Assembly: GCF_003073045.1 (NCBI RefSeq)
Contig: NC_037593.1
Coordinates: 21,388,720 to 21,452,719, forward strand
Direction of reading: 5' to 3'
Source: Pomacea canaliculata
Taxonomy: Eukaryota > Mollusca > Gastropoda > Architaenioglossa > Ampullariidae
DNA length: 64,000 nucleotides
Positions 50,436 to 63,369 of the stretch are shown piece after piece. Position 1 is the first letter of the stretch. The number at the start of each line of letters is the position of its first letter. The translations under genes were made by a program, and so were the position numbers. The notes beneath the pieces are model-generated. The model did not search any database, was not told the origin of the DNA, and was given only the letters and a program-made list of their open reading frames with translations.

Positions 50436-52410
50436 ATGGGTGTCCGGCTGTTTCCGGAGAGAGGCAGTTGTGGTGCCCATCCCCAAACCTGGCAAGATCT
50501 CGATCCCAACTCGTACCGTCCTATCGCTCTTAGTAGTTGTCTGCGCAAAACTCTTGAACTCATGGTGAATGCACAGCTCACCTGGCATCTATCAAATCTC
50601 AAGTCTCCTCTTCAGCCTGCAGTGTGGCTTCAGAAAAAGCACAGCACCTTGGACCATTTGGTCCGTTTGAAACTTTTGTCAGGGATGAATTTGTCGACAA
50701 AGAACATGTTTTAGGTGGGTTTTTTTTGTATTTGGTGAGGCTACAACGTTAACCTGGAAGCAAGGTATATCTGTTGACCTTCTTGCCCTTGGCTTCCGGG
50801 ACCCTATGCACTCTTCATCAAGAATTTTCTTTCGCATCACCTCTTTCAAGTGCAAGTTGGGTCTAACCATGTACTGATCCTCAGGAACAGGAATGGGTGT
50901 CCCTCAGGAGCAGCATTCTTTCTCCAACTCTTTTCAGCATCAAAATAGATTCAATCTGAAATCTGTCCAGGTTGGAGGCCTTAATTATATGTGGATGACT
51001 TTGCTCGCGCTGCATTCGAGGCAATCCTGACCATGCCTCAAAAGCCAGCTACAAACTGTGCGCAACGCTGTACAAAGGTGGGTGACCTATAAGTCAGTAT
51101 GCGCATCCACTTTTGCAAACTGAGAGGTTAATTTCCAAACCCATCTACTATTCTGTCAATGGCACGGTATCTCAAGTGGTCCAGAAAGTAAAATTTGTTG
51201 GGGGTCATCTTTGACCATAAACTGTCTTTTCTACCTCATATCAGATCTCTACCCCTTTCTTGTCAGAAAGGCTGGACATTCTCAGAGTAGTTGGCCTTGT
51301 CAGCTGGGGGCAGACTGCACGGTCCTGCTTCGTCTGTATCGTGTCCTGGTCCGCTCCAAGCTAGACTATGGATCCATCATCTATTGTTCTCCTTGAGAGT
51401 TCTACCTCAAAATTCTCAATCATATTTCACCATCAAGGGCTCCACATGTTTGGGTGCCTCTGCACCATCCTGGCAAATTACATCTCGCTGATATCAGACT
51501 ATAAACCTATCTTCTTGACCGTACATTCAGTCCCTATGGCAACACCTGGGAAACTCAGGGCCAAAATAAATTATATATGCCACCCTTCCCTATCTTTCCG
51601 ACCACCTATCTTCATGCCATCCTGCTGTAATGCGGGAGGGGTGGATCCTTACTAGATTAAAAGTTAGGACACACCTATGCCATGCAAGGACACTCTTACA
51701 AGGTTAACTACACCACCAGTTTGTCCATGGTGTAAAGGAAGTTTTAGTGTGATACATGTTTCGATTGATTGTCCTGGCTCCAAAGTATCCACTGGCAGTT
51801 TTTTTACAGCAAATTCTTTGTTTTCTTTGTTCATTTCCATCCATTGACAAGCAATCTTTACATTTTTAAGGAGGGATAGGATTCTAACCATCAGATTTAA
51901 GAATTTTTATGTCCTGATAAATGTTATTTGGTTTTTTTTGGGATTGTTGGGGCTTTTGCACAAACTATATGTATGTGATTGTTAATACATTTCCTGTCAC
52001 TTTTTTCAGTGACCTTTGTCTTGAATAATTTATAACGTTTATATTTTTCAGTTGTTTAGATGAAAGAAGTGAGATGTTTTTTGCAAAACCAGTGTGGGTT
52101 TGCAGGTGGATTCATATGTGTGTGTACTTATGTGATAAGTTGATGAGATCATTTTGTTAACAGCCTGTGTATTGTATTATTGTGTACTTCTGTATCTGTA
52201 ATAAGTTGGTGAGCGGCGAGAAGATCAACTTGTTAACAGTCCTGTGTATTGTTGCTGCCAGCATCAACATGGGCCTTTGCTCTCTACTTTTTCTTTCACC
52301 ATCTGTCATCTTGGAAGGTAAGAAAATTACAGACCTCTTCCTCTATTTGTGTACATGTATTTAAAATTGTAATAGCTTAATGTAAAAATTTGATTTTTTA
52401 ATAAACATAA
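50436..52410 (+). mobile_element. Jockey-like LINE relic
   Basis: Pieces in several frames: VVPIPKPGK, DPNSYRPIALSSCLRKTLEL, KKHSTLDHLVRL, then degraded VDDFA and GVIFDHKLSFLPHI, and a 3' part with CHART. The order is that of non-LTR reverse transcriptase followed by the C-terminal region. Frameshifts and stops are frequent. The 3' end is probably the AATAAACATAAACATCC region near 52400. Confidence 0.6.
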
Positions 52411-52490
52411 ACATCCTGGAGGTTCAGCTTGAACAGTGTGCAGATGTACACAGTATGTCTGATCTTAAACAAATGACCACACAGGGTTAA

Positions 52491-53948
52491 ATGGCTGTCT
52501 CCTTCAACTTACAATGTGACCATTTTGTTTCGAAACTTGTGGAGCGTGTCGTTGCTCAGCAGTTGACATTCCACCTGGACCGCTACAGCTTATTGGATAA
52601 ATTCCAGTCGGCGTATAGACCCAAGCACAGCTGTGAGACAGCCCTTCTGCGTCTTATGAACGATCTTCTGTGCAGTGCGGATGCTGGGAAAGTGATCTTG
52701 TGGTCCTCCTTGATCTGAGTGCGGCCTTCGATGTCATTGATCACTCCCTCTAACTAACTCGTCTCCAGATGGAGGTGGGCATTGGTGGTTCCGCCTTGCA
52801 GTGGTTCCATTCCTACCTCAGTGATCGCACACAAAGGGTGATGGTCAATCAAGCTTCTTCAGTGACAGTTCCACTGCTGTGCGGTGTCCCGCAGGGCTCT
52901 GTTTTGGGCCCGGTTCTATTTCTATTTACACATCTCAGCTGGTCCTCTCATTGAGAAGCATAATGTGAACGTAAGATGTTTGCAGATGACACTGAACTCT
53001 ATTTTTCATTTAGTACTGACAGTGAGTCGGTGCGTGAGGCGTTGTGCTGTAGAAGATTGTTGCTTAGAGGTCAAGTCATGGATGCTGAGGAATAAACTCA
53101 AGCTTAATGATGAGAAGACAGAGGCGATGCTATGTGGTTCAAGCTTAGCCTTAGTAAAGTCTCTCTAGACTCCATCCAAGTGGGTCAAGCTAGAATTCCT
53201 CTCTCCCAGCTCCGTACGGAACCTTGGACTCTATGTTGACAAATCATTCTAAACTATGTCTGATCATGTCAGTTCTGTAGTCAAGGCGTGTTATTTCCAT
53301 ATCCGCACTCTTGGACGACTCCGACCCAGCTTAATAAGAAGACTGCAAATGCAGTTGCTGTGTCCCTCATCGGTTCTACATTAGACTATGCCAACAGCTG
53401 CTCTGGGGGATTTCAAAGAGCGAGTTGTCGAGGCTACAGGAGTGCAGAATACGGCTGCGAGGATAGTGGCAGGAAAGAAAACAACTGACCATATTACTCC
53501 TGTACTTCGTGACCTACATTGGCTTCCTGTGGAGAAGCGAATTGAGCATAAATTGTTAACCTTAACCTATGGCTGTCTTCACGACTTGCGCCTGCCTATC
53601 TGCAAGAACTCATTCGCTGTTACCAACCCCAGCGGAACCTTCGTTCAGCAGCACACTTCAGACTTGAACGACCGAGTGTTCAGTCAGGGAATGCTAATAA
53701 GAAGACTGCGGGTTTCAGATCCTTCTCCAATGTAGCCCCGCTTTTGTGGAACTCGCTTCCCCTCTCGACCAAGGAGTCTGATAGTATTGGATCTTTCAAG
53801 AAACATCTGAAGACTCACTTGTTTAAACTTTTTTGAAGTTTTCATTTGACCTGCAGTTTGGTGGCTGCTGGGATTACCGCGCATTGAGCGCATCTTTGTG
53901 ATGCGGATACTGGCGCGCTATAAAACTACATCATCATCATCATCATCA
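52491..53948 (+). mobile_element. CR1/L2-like LINE relic with (ATC)n tail
   Basis: Frames broken by small indels spell the polymerase in order: FVSKLVERVVAQQLTFHL, KFQSAYRPKHSCETALLRL, LLDLSAAFDVIDHSL, GGSALQWFHSYLSDRTQRV, GVPQGSVLGPVL, FADDTELY (catalytic Asp pair), KLKLNDEKTEAML, LHWLPVEKRIE, LLWNSLPLSTKESDSI and KKHLKTHLFKLF. It ends GCGCGCTATAAAACTA and (CATCAT)n, a CR1/L2-type 3' end. The 5' part is missing. Confidence 0.75.
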
Positions 53949-54073
53949 CCATAGGAACTGCTCAACTACCAATGATATCTAATGGTTGGGATGATTTGCT
54001 GCAGGGTGCGAGTTTTGCAAGTCATCAGCTTCCAGGTCTGGCATGTATCCTTGCTAGGGAGAGAAGCTAGATA

Positions 54074-54267
54074 CGTGACTTGCCACCACGAAATGATTCT
54101 TAATTTGCACAGAGCAGTTTAGTCATAGCAGCCCAGAAAAGGGACTATAGAGTCGACACTGTGCCAACTTTAGTATCAAAAGAAAGATCAAAACTTGAAC
54201 ACTTTAAAAATACACAATTTCCAAAATCTCAAATTTCCAACAACTCATTCTGTAGGGGTGAGTCACA
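54074..54267. mobile_element. Short member of the GTGACCC MITE family
   Basis: The left end GTGACTTGCCACCACGAAATG resembles the inverted right end of 15227-15822. The interior block ACTTTAAAAATACACAATTT and AATCTCAAATTTCC also matches near 15755-15790. The right end is GGGGTGAGTCAC. Confidence 0.55.
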
Positions 54268-54269
54268 TA

Positions 54270-57200
54270 TTACAGTGCCGGAGTAGGGCAGTACATACAA
54301 GCTTTTGTAGCAAATCTAGCATGTGCTGTTTTACACTTTTCTCTTGTACCAAACGTAAATTGGCATAAATGTTGTTTCATTCATTGTGTTTTACTTAATG
54401 CTACATTGGACAGTATACATCAAATTTATAAACATGATGGCTTAACCTTTTAGGCTGCCAGCTGAATGTAGGAATTGGTCCTAGCAGTCTGTGCCACAGT
54501 TGCCATTTGCTTTGTGGACTGTTCACCCATGCTGTGTAGCTTTGCCAAGCGTAGCCTCAGTGGCTGTTTTAAGCTTCAGCTATCCACTCTCCTATGGTCA
54601 TATCGTCAAGTAAAGTTAAAGAAAAAATAAAATTTTGAAGTAAACTCTTCATCATCAAGACTTAATGATCCTTTCCATCTTCCTCTTTGCCATGGCTTTG
54701 AGAATAGTATAAAACTGGTCATCAGTTGACATAATGGCCTTCGAAGAATATGCTCGGTGAGTAATCAGGGGGAGGGAACTAACCAAGTAAGCTAAATCTC
54801 TGTTTTGAATTTGTTTTTAGCAAGGACATTTTCATTGGTGGTATAGTAACTCCTATGGTCATGTCCTCACATCAGCATAGAAAAAAAATATTTTAAACAT
54901 TTTAGTTATTTAGCAGCATTAGCTTTTTGGGAAGAATTTCTTGTGCTGGCAAAAACTTTAGTATTCTTTATCAGTTGCAAATTAAAAAAAAATTGTCTGT
55001 TCTTTCTTAGTTTATGTCAGTTTAGTACTATCAATCACTAGCTTTTAAACTGTTAGAATTTCAGATGTCTCTAGCTTAGAGACTAACGTACAATTTCAGA
55101 TGTCGCCAGCTCTGTCCCGGGAAAAAAATCGACCATGTGTGCTTCTGGATTTCTATGATGCCCACGATGTATGGCATTTCCTGTCTGCTATCAGCATGTT
55201 CTTTTCTTTCCTGGTAAGGAGAGTGAGTAGCTAGTGAGGAAAGATTTAATTGGGGAACACATTTGGGACAGTGTTGGTACAGTGTTGGTAGACTACCTAA
55301 AGACACACCATTTAATATCCTTGCTTTGGTAACACACTACACAAGGAAGGGTCAAGAGGAACTCAATATTGATGAATAGGAATATTATTACCATTTTACA
55401 AGTTGAATGGAACCAAAAAAAATTTAAGCATGATAATTGGTTTAAGAGAAATATCAAATTTATTTGTGATGTGAAAACATTAAATTCATATCCTACATTC
55501 TGTTCCCCACTATAACTGCATCCTACTTCTGTTCCCACTATAATTGTATCATACATTCTTCTCCACACTATAATTGTATCATATGGAATATTTTTTATGC
55601 AGATCTTGCTGACTTTAGATGACGACATAACTCTACAGCCTCGAAACAAAATCCCTGTCTTCTGAGATTACTTGGTGCCTGGCTGGATAAACACATTGTA
55701 CATGTGTGTTTCGACAAGGATAAGGAATGTCTGAGAGTTTGTGTATATGTGGGTGGTGAAGAAGTGGTGTGCCATGGACTGGTTATGCATATGTTGAAAG
55801 TTGAGATACATACAGCTACTGTTAACTTAAGCTATTTTTTTTATTTGTATTTTATATTTCATTTTAAAGGATGTAAATTGAATCCTTTAAAAGAGCATGT
55901 TACTCATACTAAGTGCATGCAACTTTGGAAATCTTTGAAAGATGTAATGTCCCCTTCTCTCTTGTTAAAGTTTGCCCCGATATTCAACCTTGCATAATCT
56001 ACTCTGTGGCACTATATAATCTATATCAGTTTATCAGATTGTCATCAGTGCCACAGAGTAGAGAATGATATTCTCCTCCTGAAGAATTTCTCTTAACATT
56101 TTTAACTTCATTTGGTATTTCCTTGTGGTAAGACATTCTAACTCTACATGGCAGACTCACAGATCTTGAAGGTATAGTTTTGATCTTAGTTTGTTATCAG
56201 CTTGACAGTTTTCATTCTGCTCTACATGGTAGGTTCATAGATCTTTGAAGATATATCTTTGATCCCAGTTTGTTATCACCTTGATATAGTCTTTATTCGG
56301 TGATGCCTAATAGTGATGTTGACTCTGGTTAAATGCAGACCTTTATGCAATGTTACTGTACTGCAAAACAGTGGAATTTTCTATCCTTCCATGTTTGCAT
56401 CTATCTACCTACCATCAAATTCTTTAAATGTGCACCAAAAACACATCTGTTCCATGGGCATTACTCCTTACACCAATCAGCATATTCATCAATAGTTATG
56501 ATTATAGTCATTTGACTAGTCCACCTGCACATTTTCCTCTGCAGATTTATGACACTTTCCATCTTTATTATTTTCTTTATGCCTTATGCCTTATTATTTG
56601 CTCCCTGATTCCTCTTTGGATCTTTATGTTTGTCTTTTATTACTTATATGCATAGTTGTTTCTCCTTTCATCCTTCATACCCTATCCATGTCTCCTACTT
56701 ATGCCCTTAGAGCATGCTTCTTTGTGTGATTATGTGCTAGGTAAATCACAGGTTTTATTACTTTAACTATTATTATAAAATGACTGATTGTGTTGTTGAC
56801 GTTTTGTTTTCAGTGTTACACATTTGTATTTTTCTGGGGGTTTTTTGTGTACCTTTTGGGGTGGGATATTAGGGAGGAATTGGAGAGATTTGTTTTCTTT
56901 TGCCATCCTAACCATGGCTTGATTTTCTGCTGTTTTTATAGGTGTCATCTTTTTCAAAAAAACAAAAACAACTACAGATAATATATTTTACTTTTACTTT
57001 TTCCGCATTCACAAGTGGTGCTCAGAAATAATATGCTGCTGATGTTATACTGCAGCCACAGGTCGAATGTGTGGTGGTGGGAGTTAGATGTTGATTAGAC
57101 TGTTATTCCATCATAAAGTTTCAGAGAAACTTCTTGTTGGATGAATGAACTATATAAATATTCATACTTGTTGCTGGTGGTGCTACACAGCAGAAAAGTT

Positions 57201-59740
57201 GTAATACTGAGTGCATGTAGACATTCTGTGATGCTGTAAATTCATCATGTACCCATGGATATGTGTGTTTACATGCATTCTCACAAGCTTTTGTGCATCT
57301 GCATATTTGTGCACAAAGACACACAAAAAGTAGTCTGTATCTTTTTTTTTTGGCTACATATTGTTGAAGATAATGTGGTAGATGTCAAGCAGTCTAATAG
57401 ATATCTAACAATAAAGACAGATAATTTTATATTTTCTGCCCATGTCTTCCAATGATATTAAATTTCATTCCTCTGTGTGTGTATGAGAGAGAGAAAGAGA
57501 GAAGTTGATGTACATAGATCTTCATGGACCTATAATATTCACATGTATTTAAAATATGTCAAAAATGTTTGAAAGACTGTTTTCTACCTAACATTTAAAC
57601 AAAAATATGTAGGACTGGTGAGTTGCTGAACAAGATGTAAAAAAATACACCAAATTACTAGTGCGATCGTTGGTGGAGAGGGAAGAAAAATTATGAATTC
57701 TAAGGCTGATGGTTGACTTTACAGCTGGTCACATAAAAAGATCTATAGTACTTTGTTAGCATCAGCTATGTTTTGTACATCTTCAAATTATAGCTAGAAA
57801 ACAACAAGATAACAAATCATGCTGCAGTAAATAATAGCCCACACTGTTATTGCATGTAACTCATGATTATAATATGAGCTGATGTTTCAGTCTGCTTCAC
57901 CAAAAGATCATGCCCCACATAATCCAGGGAAGCACCTCATACCTGTACAGCTACTTGCAACAGACACAGCAACAGATACAGATTTCTCTACCTTTCTTAC
58001 AACAGATACAGATTTCTCTACCTCTCTCACATGTACACTCATGCATGCACATTCTTTTTTTACCCTAAACCCTGTCAGTGACATAACCTTTTCTTCTAAT
58101 GCAAAAGTAGACATTCTTGCAGCTGCACATATCCTTTTCCACTAACGTTGTTAATTTCTGTTGAAGTTTGATAACATTGTGACTTATGTGGAGGAATGAA
58201 ATGGATCATCATATTGCAGTCTTCTTCCGATCATGTGATGATTCAGACTCTATAAGAATATATGGCTGAAGTATCTTACTATCAACTGCAGCCACCGACA
58301 TTGCATGATCCCTGTGTAACAATGCAAAACAATGCAAAACAATACAACGAAAGCCAGAACGAATAAGGCATAGCAGCAATGGGAACAAAGTAGGTGCTAA
58401 GTGTTGGTCAACATCATCTGTTTCCCTTTTTCTTGGTGCAAAAACTTTGCTATTAAGTTGTTAGAGATAATTAGTGATCACTGAGAAAGTCATAGATGAA
58501 AAGGTCACAGGAAAGGAAACTATTCAGTACATGGGCAAGGATGAGGACACTAGCAAGAAGTGTAGGTCAAAGGATGGGTATTCAAATCCAAACAGATAAA
58601 CACAGAAACAAAACAGCAAATAGCTAGCTCCCTCATGCCTGTAAGGCCAAAAGACATCACTGATCACACCATATTGAAATTATATGAAGTGTGTAATCCC
58701 TCACTGAAATAGGACATTTGTTATGAGCTTCTACGGTAACAGCTTGTATGGAAGGTTGTTTTTTTTTTCAATAGTACACCAAGAACATAGCTTTCAGTAT
58801 CACAACACAACACTGAGTATTAAACTTGACAACACTACAATTACCAAGAGTATACAAACAAGTAGCACGTAAGAAATATAATGGCTACTTTGCAAGATCA
58901 AGAAGCCCTATCAGCCACAATAATACTTTAACTGAACATCTAAGTATATAGGCTGCCTTTACATCGTGAAAACAAAATTTTAAATGTCTACTTTTCTTAC
59001 AAATAAGCTGCATTGGTTCATAAGCCGTCAATAATTATATACAACTTGAAAGCTGCATCGTAGGCACTTTTTGGAATGATGAGGGTGTATGCTTCAGCAA
59101 ACAATCTGAATGCTTCAATTGTATGCAGCTGAAATTTAAAAGTGTGAACAGTTAACACTCCAGAAATTAATCAGAATGAAAAAATCCAGAAAATGCTGCA
59201 AACAAGCTGCATCGCTGTTTAAGCCACAGGATTTAAAGTTGGGGAGAAAAAGTTGCAGTTTATTGTCCAAAATTTACAGCATATTTAAAGTGATTATGTG
59301 GTTACATTAAACAAGTATATTTTCCCAATGAAATGTTTTGACTTTATGTAAAGGTTGTGATGCTAACCCCCAAACATTGTCCCATAATAAGATGTGAGAA
59401 TCCCACACCTCCATATAAAACTACAGGTGTACACAGCAGTTGAGATAAAGCACCAGTGACACTTTGTTTGGACACACCATCTGTTACTATATTTCAAATT
59501 GTGTATAAATCAGAGTAAGAGAATGAAGGTAAAGGTAGTTTTAAGATGTTATAATCTTAGGGGAGGTAAGTGTTAGAGCCCTCACTTTTCTTTAACCTTA
59601 ATTGTTCTTGAGAGGGAAGAACTCATTTCCTCTCCTTATGATCGTATGGAAGTGAAATGTTAGACCTACCACCTACCTCTAACCCTGCTTTTGTGAGGAC
59701 AGAACTCATTTCCTCTCCATTACTGCCTATTCCCAGCCCT
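54270..59740. other. AT-rich region without supported host genes
   Basis: Apart from the LINE relic at 56333-56775 and a 30-bp tandem pair (ACAGATACAGATTTCTCTAC) near 57962-58025, I see no conserved exon, RNA gene or element. Short open frames here have low-complexity or AT-rich composition. Confidence 0.45.
56333..56775 (+). mobile_element. LINE 3' end relic
   Basis: The frame reads KQWNFLSFHVCIYLPTIKF, then KTHLFHGHYS, homologous to the C-terminus at 7215. It is followed by a T-rich untranslated end, AGAGCATGCTTC and TTATTA repeats. It is 5'-truncated. Confidence 0.55.
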
Positions 59741-59746
59741 CTATAG

Positions 59747-60055
59747 CATTGGTTCTCAAAGTGTGGTCAGGTGGTCCGCAGCTGACAGTCATCATATGTC
59801 AGCAAAGTGATGTTTAAAGTGATGCATTCCTCGCATTAACAATTTAATTACAAAGAACGAGGTATACGTAGTTTTATGTCAACTTCTTACTAGACTACTG
59901 TCACAGAAGTACATTTAGTTTTGAACTGTAATGATACAAATGCGGCAATTTAAATTTGAAATTCATAGTACAGAGTGATTTTAGGCCTTGGTGGTCCGCC
60001 ATATGTTTTACTTAAGTAAAGTGGTCTACGGTCCGAAATACTTTGAGAAACACTG
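59747..60055. mobile_element. hAT-type MITE, 309 bp
   Basis: It starts CATTGGTTCTCAAAGTGTGG and ends CTTTGAGAAACACTG. It is flanked by a perfect 8-bp duplication CTCTATAG (59739-59746 and 60056-60063). The first bases are CAT instead of the usual CAG. Confidence 0.9.
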
Positions 60056-60369
60056 CTCTATAGAGTCAAGAGCTGGGTCACCTTGGAGAACTACGCTGCT
60101 TCACATGGGTATGAAACCAGGTGGTGTGTGTGGTTTGGGTTCAGGTACCATTGCCCTGCCATTAGGTTATCCATTTCCCCTACTCAAAGAATGAGCTGGT
60201 GGAAAAGATGAGCTTCAGGCAGAATTCTAGGTACAAGCAGAGCTTCTCTATAGTACAGGCAGTAACAGACATGCATTTATGACCTTTTGTTTCATGACCA
60301 AAGCTGTTTTCATCAGCACATTACCCTTACATCAAATCATCTACACATTGCCCTGTGATGTCTGATCAT

Positions 60370-63369
60370 CTACACATTAGTCTGTGACATCCCATCATCA
60401 GAGTCAATCATGTTCAGCATATTCTTCATGATGCTGGGAGATGAAGGCTGCAGGTTGAAATAGCTTTTATCAGCTGAAGGAAAAGCAGGGTTGTCATACC
60501 GTAAGGTCACTACAGAAACCTCATGTGGAGTTGAAGTGCTGGCTCGTGCAACTGAAGTCTTGTCTTGTGGATGCAGCTTAAAATAGCTGGGTGAGATACT
60601 TGCTGGGTTTTCCAACATCACTGCATTAGCTTTTTCTTCTGATATAGAAGCAGGTGCCTGCTGTGTGGGGCTGGTTGCCTTTTTGGTCAATGTGGTTTTC
60701 TTGGGCACAACATTATTACTATTATTCTCTGGTTTCTGTTTGTCTTTCAGCCTGTAATGTACACAAAGCACAAGAAATACTATAGCTGAATGCAAAGAGC
60801 TTAGAATGACCTCAAAATAACTAGCTGAATTTGTTGGGTACAGATGTAAGCAAGTTATGCTACTTACTCTTGCTGGAGGTAGGTCTTTTGTGAATGCAAA
60901 GCTACCTGTACACCACTCTATGAGCTGCACTAGAAGCCAGTTCATGGTATTCATTTCTCACACTAGAAGCCAGTTCATGGTATTCATTTCTCACACTGCT
61001 GTATTTTGCATAATACTTTCTCAAATGATTATATTAGTTGTTCATGGTACTGTATTTTATCTTCACACTACTGTATTTGTTTTGAAAAACCACAGTATTT
61101 GTTTTTCACACTGCTGTATTTCTCAGATTACTTTATTTGCTTTTCATACTATTGTTTTCATTGGGATGACTGCCAAGCATAGAAATTTGATACATAAGTG
61201 CAATTATTATTTGTATTGATGCAGATTATTCTTATGACTGTACACAATGATGTAAGATATCCTACAGTTCACTGTAAAAAGTTGAAGATGATACAGGAAT
61301 AAATGGAAATATGGAACAAAGAAATTTAGAATTTTTAGTGGTTAGATTTAATTGTTGATAGAAGAGCAAGAATATCCCGAAAAAATTCAGTGTTATCAAA
61401 AGTTTGTCATGTTATTCAATGTTTACTTGGTGTTGGGCACAACTTACATGGCACTGAGCTTCTCTTCAAAGACAGGAATGTCGACAGAGACAGTTTGACA
61501 ACCTCCATTGTGTGCAGTGCTCTCTTGAGAATCTGGAAGAGACTTGCTTGCTCGCAACTCTGATAAGCTGCATGTAGCAAACTTTATCTTTGTATCACCA
61601 AATCTGAATAAAGTAAATAATCATGTAGATTCATATGCAGCTTTATATTTTTTACATCAACAATGCTAAAGGATTTGGCAAATATGAGTTACATATCTTT
61701 CATCATCCCATTTTTCATTCTATAGACATGCTATGTTTGCATGCTATGGTGTGTGTGTCCGTCTATGTGTTCTTATTATTCTAGCTGTGTGTTCATATTT
61801 TTGTTAAGCTCTTTAAGCTAGCCTTTGATGGTGGGATAAAGCGCTATATAAATGAACTTTATTATCATTATTATTAGTCATTTGTTAACTTATAAGCCAA
61901 CATGAATTTACCTATCTACAAAATGCTGCCCTGTTCTACTCTTGTGGATATTTTTCTTGAAAAGAGAAGGACCTGAAAATACATATTAGAAAAACAGTTT
62001 AATTTGGTTATGGATTGTCTCTTTTTAAGACCTGTTTCTGAGATGGAAAAAAAAGACATCACCCCATGTAAACTACTTAAATTGAATAAAATAAACTCAG
62101 ATTCAAGGTGCTAAGCTGTTCACAAAGGAACATTTCAGGTGTTACTCTCTATTACATGTATTCACATATAACTTATTACTCTGTCTTCGGATAAGAAAAT
62201 AATCAAAGGGTGCTGTTGCCAGGGATGGCCATAAGTGGTTTTCTCTATAGGTACTCCAATTCTCTAATCTTTTGTGTGTGTGTGTGTGTGCATGTAAAGA
62301 TACATTGTGTGTGTGTGTGTTGTGTGTTCTCACGTGAAGGTACATTTGATGCCTGCTCTGAAAAGGTGTGTTTATAATGTACCTGTATGTAAAGTGAGCC
62401 TGGCTTTGGTGCTAAAGCTAAAGTGCTGTAGAATAATGTAGCATAATGTAAGTGATGTCGCTTCATCATAACAGACATCTTGGATTAGAATGTTAACATC
62501 TATATTACATGAAATTAAGGGTGTTTAAAATGATACTTCTGTTTTTACTGTCTTGACTAATGTCCAATATAATAAAGTGCCCATTAATCCTAACCCTAGA
62601 TCTGCCATCCTGTCTGAAGTTTGGTTACTGAGTTAAAGGAAGCTGTAAATGGACTATGTGTATGTGATCCTTTTCTGTTGCTGAACAAATGGGTGCTGAC
62701 TCTGAGGTCCTGGAAAGTCCATCAGGATGCTTTTCTGCTGTTTACATGCACTATTTTTGACTGACTTCCGCTTACATATACCTGATAATCAGAAATTTCT
62801 TTGGTAAGATTTGACTATTGTAAAACATTCCGTTGTTAATAGATGCCATGGAATGGCTTCTTTGAGCGTAAATTTTTTTCTTTTAACTTTAAAAAAATGT
62901 TTTTGTAGTTTACTTTTGTTTTTATAATTATGGCTGGTACTCTTGTAGCTGCCTCTCTGACAAGAAAGGTACTACATAAGCTATGGGCTTCAATCAGCAT
63001 AGTTGCTTAATGTTGAAATGACATGTGCATGCACACATGTTTACAAAGACAGAACAAAATTTATTTACAATGAACAAATAAATGTATACTTACAGATTCT
63101 AATGATGTGCTCTCTGCAGAAGCAAAACATGATTATTAAGAAAAGAATAGTGATTCCAATGACAGCAACAATGAGGAGGGCTATCTCTGTTTGGGTCAAC
63201 TTGCTGGCAGAGCTTTCACTGATGTTAGCTGTAAAGACATGCATGCATACACACACCCACACATGTACAAATCAGAGTTACATTTATAGAAAAGTACCAT
63301 TTCATAAGATTTACCTGAACCAACCAAAATCTTCAGCTTTGTCTCACTTAGGAAATTGTGGCAAGAGCA
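60370..63369 (-). CDS. Single-pass membrane protein, 3' part of a gene continuing beyond the window
   Basis: Five exons join in frame with GT-AG borders: 63315-63369, 63094-63228, 61912-61972, 61448-61603 and 60370-60751 (stop). The first carries CSCHNFLSETKLKILVGS, which looks like the end of an Ig-type fold (cysteine followed by a last strand). The next has SESSASKLTQTE, then a membrane segment starting IALLIVAVIGITILFLII, then a Cys-rich stop. The remaining roughly 200 residues are cytoplasmic: polar, Ser/Thr-rich, with YFKL, YDNPAF and YFNL motifs near the end. A type I receptor-like orientation is inferred. The extracellular part lies to the right, outside the window, so no family can be named. 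Confidence 0.65.
60945..60995. repeat. Tandem duplication of about 37 bp in the intron next to the last exon
   Basis: Two copies of CACTAGAAGCCAGTTCATGG followed by TATTCATTTCTCA lie head to tail (from about 60927 to 60995), in the intron upstream of the final exon of the membrane-protein gene. Confidence 0.8.
61785..61885 (+). mobile_element. LINE/SINE 3' tail
   Basis: A short piece with AGCTCTTTAAGCTAGCC, then GATAAAGCGCTATATAAATG and an ATT-rich tail, in the style of CR1/L2 3' ends. It lies in an intron of the membrane-protein gene. Confidence 0.45.
62270..62330. repeat. (TG)n microsatellite
   Basis: Two TG runs separated by CATGTAAAGATACAT inside the intron between the membrane exon and the next exon of the right-hand gene. 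Confidence 0.9.
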
